Assembly: GCF_003473295.1 (NCBI RefSeq)
Contig: NZ_QRMP01000014.1
Coordinates: forward strand, 1 to 64,000
Direction: 5' to 3'
DNA length: 64,000 nt
Origin: Parabacteroides sp. AM08-6
Lineage (GTDB): Bacteria > Bacteroidota > Bacteroidia > Bacteroidales > Tannerellaceae
The notes beneath the pieces are model-generated. The model was not told the origin of the DNA. It did no database searches and worked only from the letters and a program-made list of their open reading frames with translations. Of this stretch, positions 62,935 to 64,000 are shown one piece after another. A program made the position numbers and the translations under genes. The first letter of the stretch is position 1. Every line of letters begins with the position of its first letter.

Positions 62935-64000
62935 TTAATTACTGGTCATACGCTTGATAATGCTATAAGCATTTATAATACCTAATTCACCGGCTTTGCT
63001 CAAGTCCGCAATTCCTTGATTAATATCCCCTAACGACAAACGAGCAAGTCCCCGATTAAAATAAGCCTCAGCAAATTCAGGGTCACGTCGAATCGCTTCA
63101 TTATAATCCAAGATAGCAGCACGGAAATCCCGAAGTGCACAACGTAGGTTTCCCCGATTAAAATAAGCATAGACAAAACCAGGATTCAATTTAATCGCCA
63201 TATCGTAATCACGGGTAATCATCTCATGCTCGTATGCACGCTTATTATCTTTCAATCGGGCCGATGCCGAATCCGAAGGTTTCTTTATATTATTGGAAAT
63301 CGAAGAGTTCTTCCCTATTTTCAAGTCCATACTCATCGCGGACAAATTATCGTCCGCATCCACTATTTGCGACATATTATAATCCAGTTGCTTATAGCGG
63401 ACAACAGCCCGATTGAAATAGGCAAGAGCAAAATCAGGATTCAACTCGATTGCCTTTGTATAATCCTTAATAGCCTCGCTAAAGTCTTGTACCAACATGA
63501 AATCAAGAGCACGTCCAAAATATAAATCCGCATTGTTTGGCTGAGAAGCTATCTTTGCCGAAAGCTCGTCTATAGAAGCAAAATGTACAGCCACTTGATC
63601 CTCGGTAAGTGCAGCTTCCTCATTCGTGATACGCAATTTACGGGATAGTAACATACGAGCATTATATTCTTCTACAGTCTTATCATAATAAACCAGTTTC
63701 TTTATCGGATCAACCTTTTCATAATAGGTCAGGATAAATTGGGGTTCAAGGTCCACACGAACATTCTTATCCTGTACACGTCCCCGGAATTCATTCTGAT
63801 ATTTACTTTTACGTTCATCTTCTTTATCATATACGACCAAACGATTGAACTTATTAATATTCTTATCAGACTTCTCACGCGTATTTTCCTCTTTGGATGT
63901 AGCAATGGTTGTAGAAGATTGTACATTTGTTACTTTCGTCGTATCCGCAGAAGCGATAGCATTACTGGCATTCGTATTGCGATATTGACGATCTTTCTTC
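62935..64000 (-). CDS. TPR-repeat protein, 5' part beyond the window
   Basis: At least 355 residues. The frame has no stop from 62935 up to the right edge; the first start seen (63840) is only a TTG and the reading upstream (Ser/Thr/Asn-rich, with FNRLVVYD across 63840) stays open, so the true start lies outside. The C-terminal part holds at least three or four tetratricopeptide repeats (for example YTKAIELNPDFALAYFNRAV and YNEAIRRDPEFAEAYFNRGL). Such proteins are scaffolds; partner unknown. Confidence 0.85.
   Translation of the reverse strand, partial: KKDRQYRNTNASNAIASADTTKVTNVQSSTTIATSKEENTREKSDKNINKFNRLVVYDKEDERKSKYQNEFRGRVQDKNVRVDLEPQFILTYYEKVDPIKKLVYYDKTVEEYNARMLLSRKLRITNEEAALTEDQVAVHFASIDELSAKIASQPNNADLYFGRALDFMLVQDFSEAIKDYTKAIELNPDFALAYFNRAVVRYKQLDYNMSQIVDADDNLSAMSMDLKIGKNSSISNNIKKPSDSASARLKDNKRAYEHEMITRDYDMAIKLNPGFVYAYFNRGNLRCALRDFRAAILDYNEAIRRDPEFAEAYFNRGLARLSLGDINQGIADLSKAGELGIINAYSIIKRMTSN

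Noticed and set aside
63838..63840. TTG as the start of the TPR gene
   Set aside because: The frame continues without a stop to the window edge, so the gene is cut by the window rather than starting here.

Overview
This is a chromosomal window from a member of the Bacteroidales, most likely a gut Bacteroides or Parabacteroides. The genus is inference. The order rests on several things: promoters of the Bacteroidetes type (TTG, 18 to 20 bases, then TAnnTTTG) recur in front of genes; Rho carries a long low-complexity N-terminal insertion; the HU-HIG and DUF4248 families, a M56/BlaI pair, SPII lipoproteins and a thrS-infC-rpmI-rplT operon are present; and a 6S-like RNA lies just behind rplT. No rRNA operon, insertion sequence, integrase or CRISPR array was seen. 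The only tRNA is the 5' tip of one leaving the left edge. A TPR gene leaves the right edge.

Layout. 1-3.5 kb: tRNA promoter, then (minus strand) a BlaI repressor with a paired operator, a M56 sensor-type membrane peptidase and a beta-propeller lipoprotein. 3.5-8.6 kb: a four-gene minus-strand run of an RclA-like flavin disulfide reductase, gnd, zwf and pgl, i.e. the oxidative pentose phosphate pathway tied to a redox enzyme, followed upstream by two AraC regulators. 10.6-16.4 kb: GNAT, AddB-like nuclease, deacetylase-like protein, aldo/keto reductase. 16.7-19.1 kb: divergent tdh and kbl (threonine to glycine plus acetyl-CoA), then 22-bp tandem repeats. 19.5-30 kb: GH51 arabinofuranosidase, PHP phosphatase, panB, tandem-GNAT protein, tRNA-editing protein, an ABC exporter with a NEW3 protein, and pgk. 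30.1-33 kb: a cobalamin riboswitch heading nrdD-nrdG.

33.0-40.2 kb is an accessory island with no close tie to its neighbours. A leftward operon of six phage-like genes (Lin1244/DUF4373-type replication protein, PD-(D/E)XK nuclease and unknowns) diverges from a rightward module: a possible small RNA, HU-like protein, DUF4248 protein, a 60-residue membrane protein, an M15 peptidase and a lipoprotein with a C-terminal membrane anchor. The last three look like holin, endolysin and unimolecular spanin, that is, a complete lysis cassette without structural or integration genes. A decayed copy of the spanin-like gene lies beside a lipocalin gene. This is the best candidate here for an undescribed system.

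40.2-64 kb: mostly core genes. Gfo/Idh oxidoreductase, proS, a fused AAA ATPase-DUF4435 protein (similar in parts to PARIS/OLD defence proteins), GT39 and HAD genes, then a long minus-strand series: TPR gene, thrS-infC-rpmI-rplT, 6S-like RNA, GH20-GH92 (host-glycan enzymes), aspS, Nif3, zinc-ribbon protein, tilS and rho.
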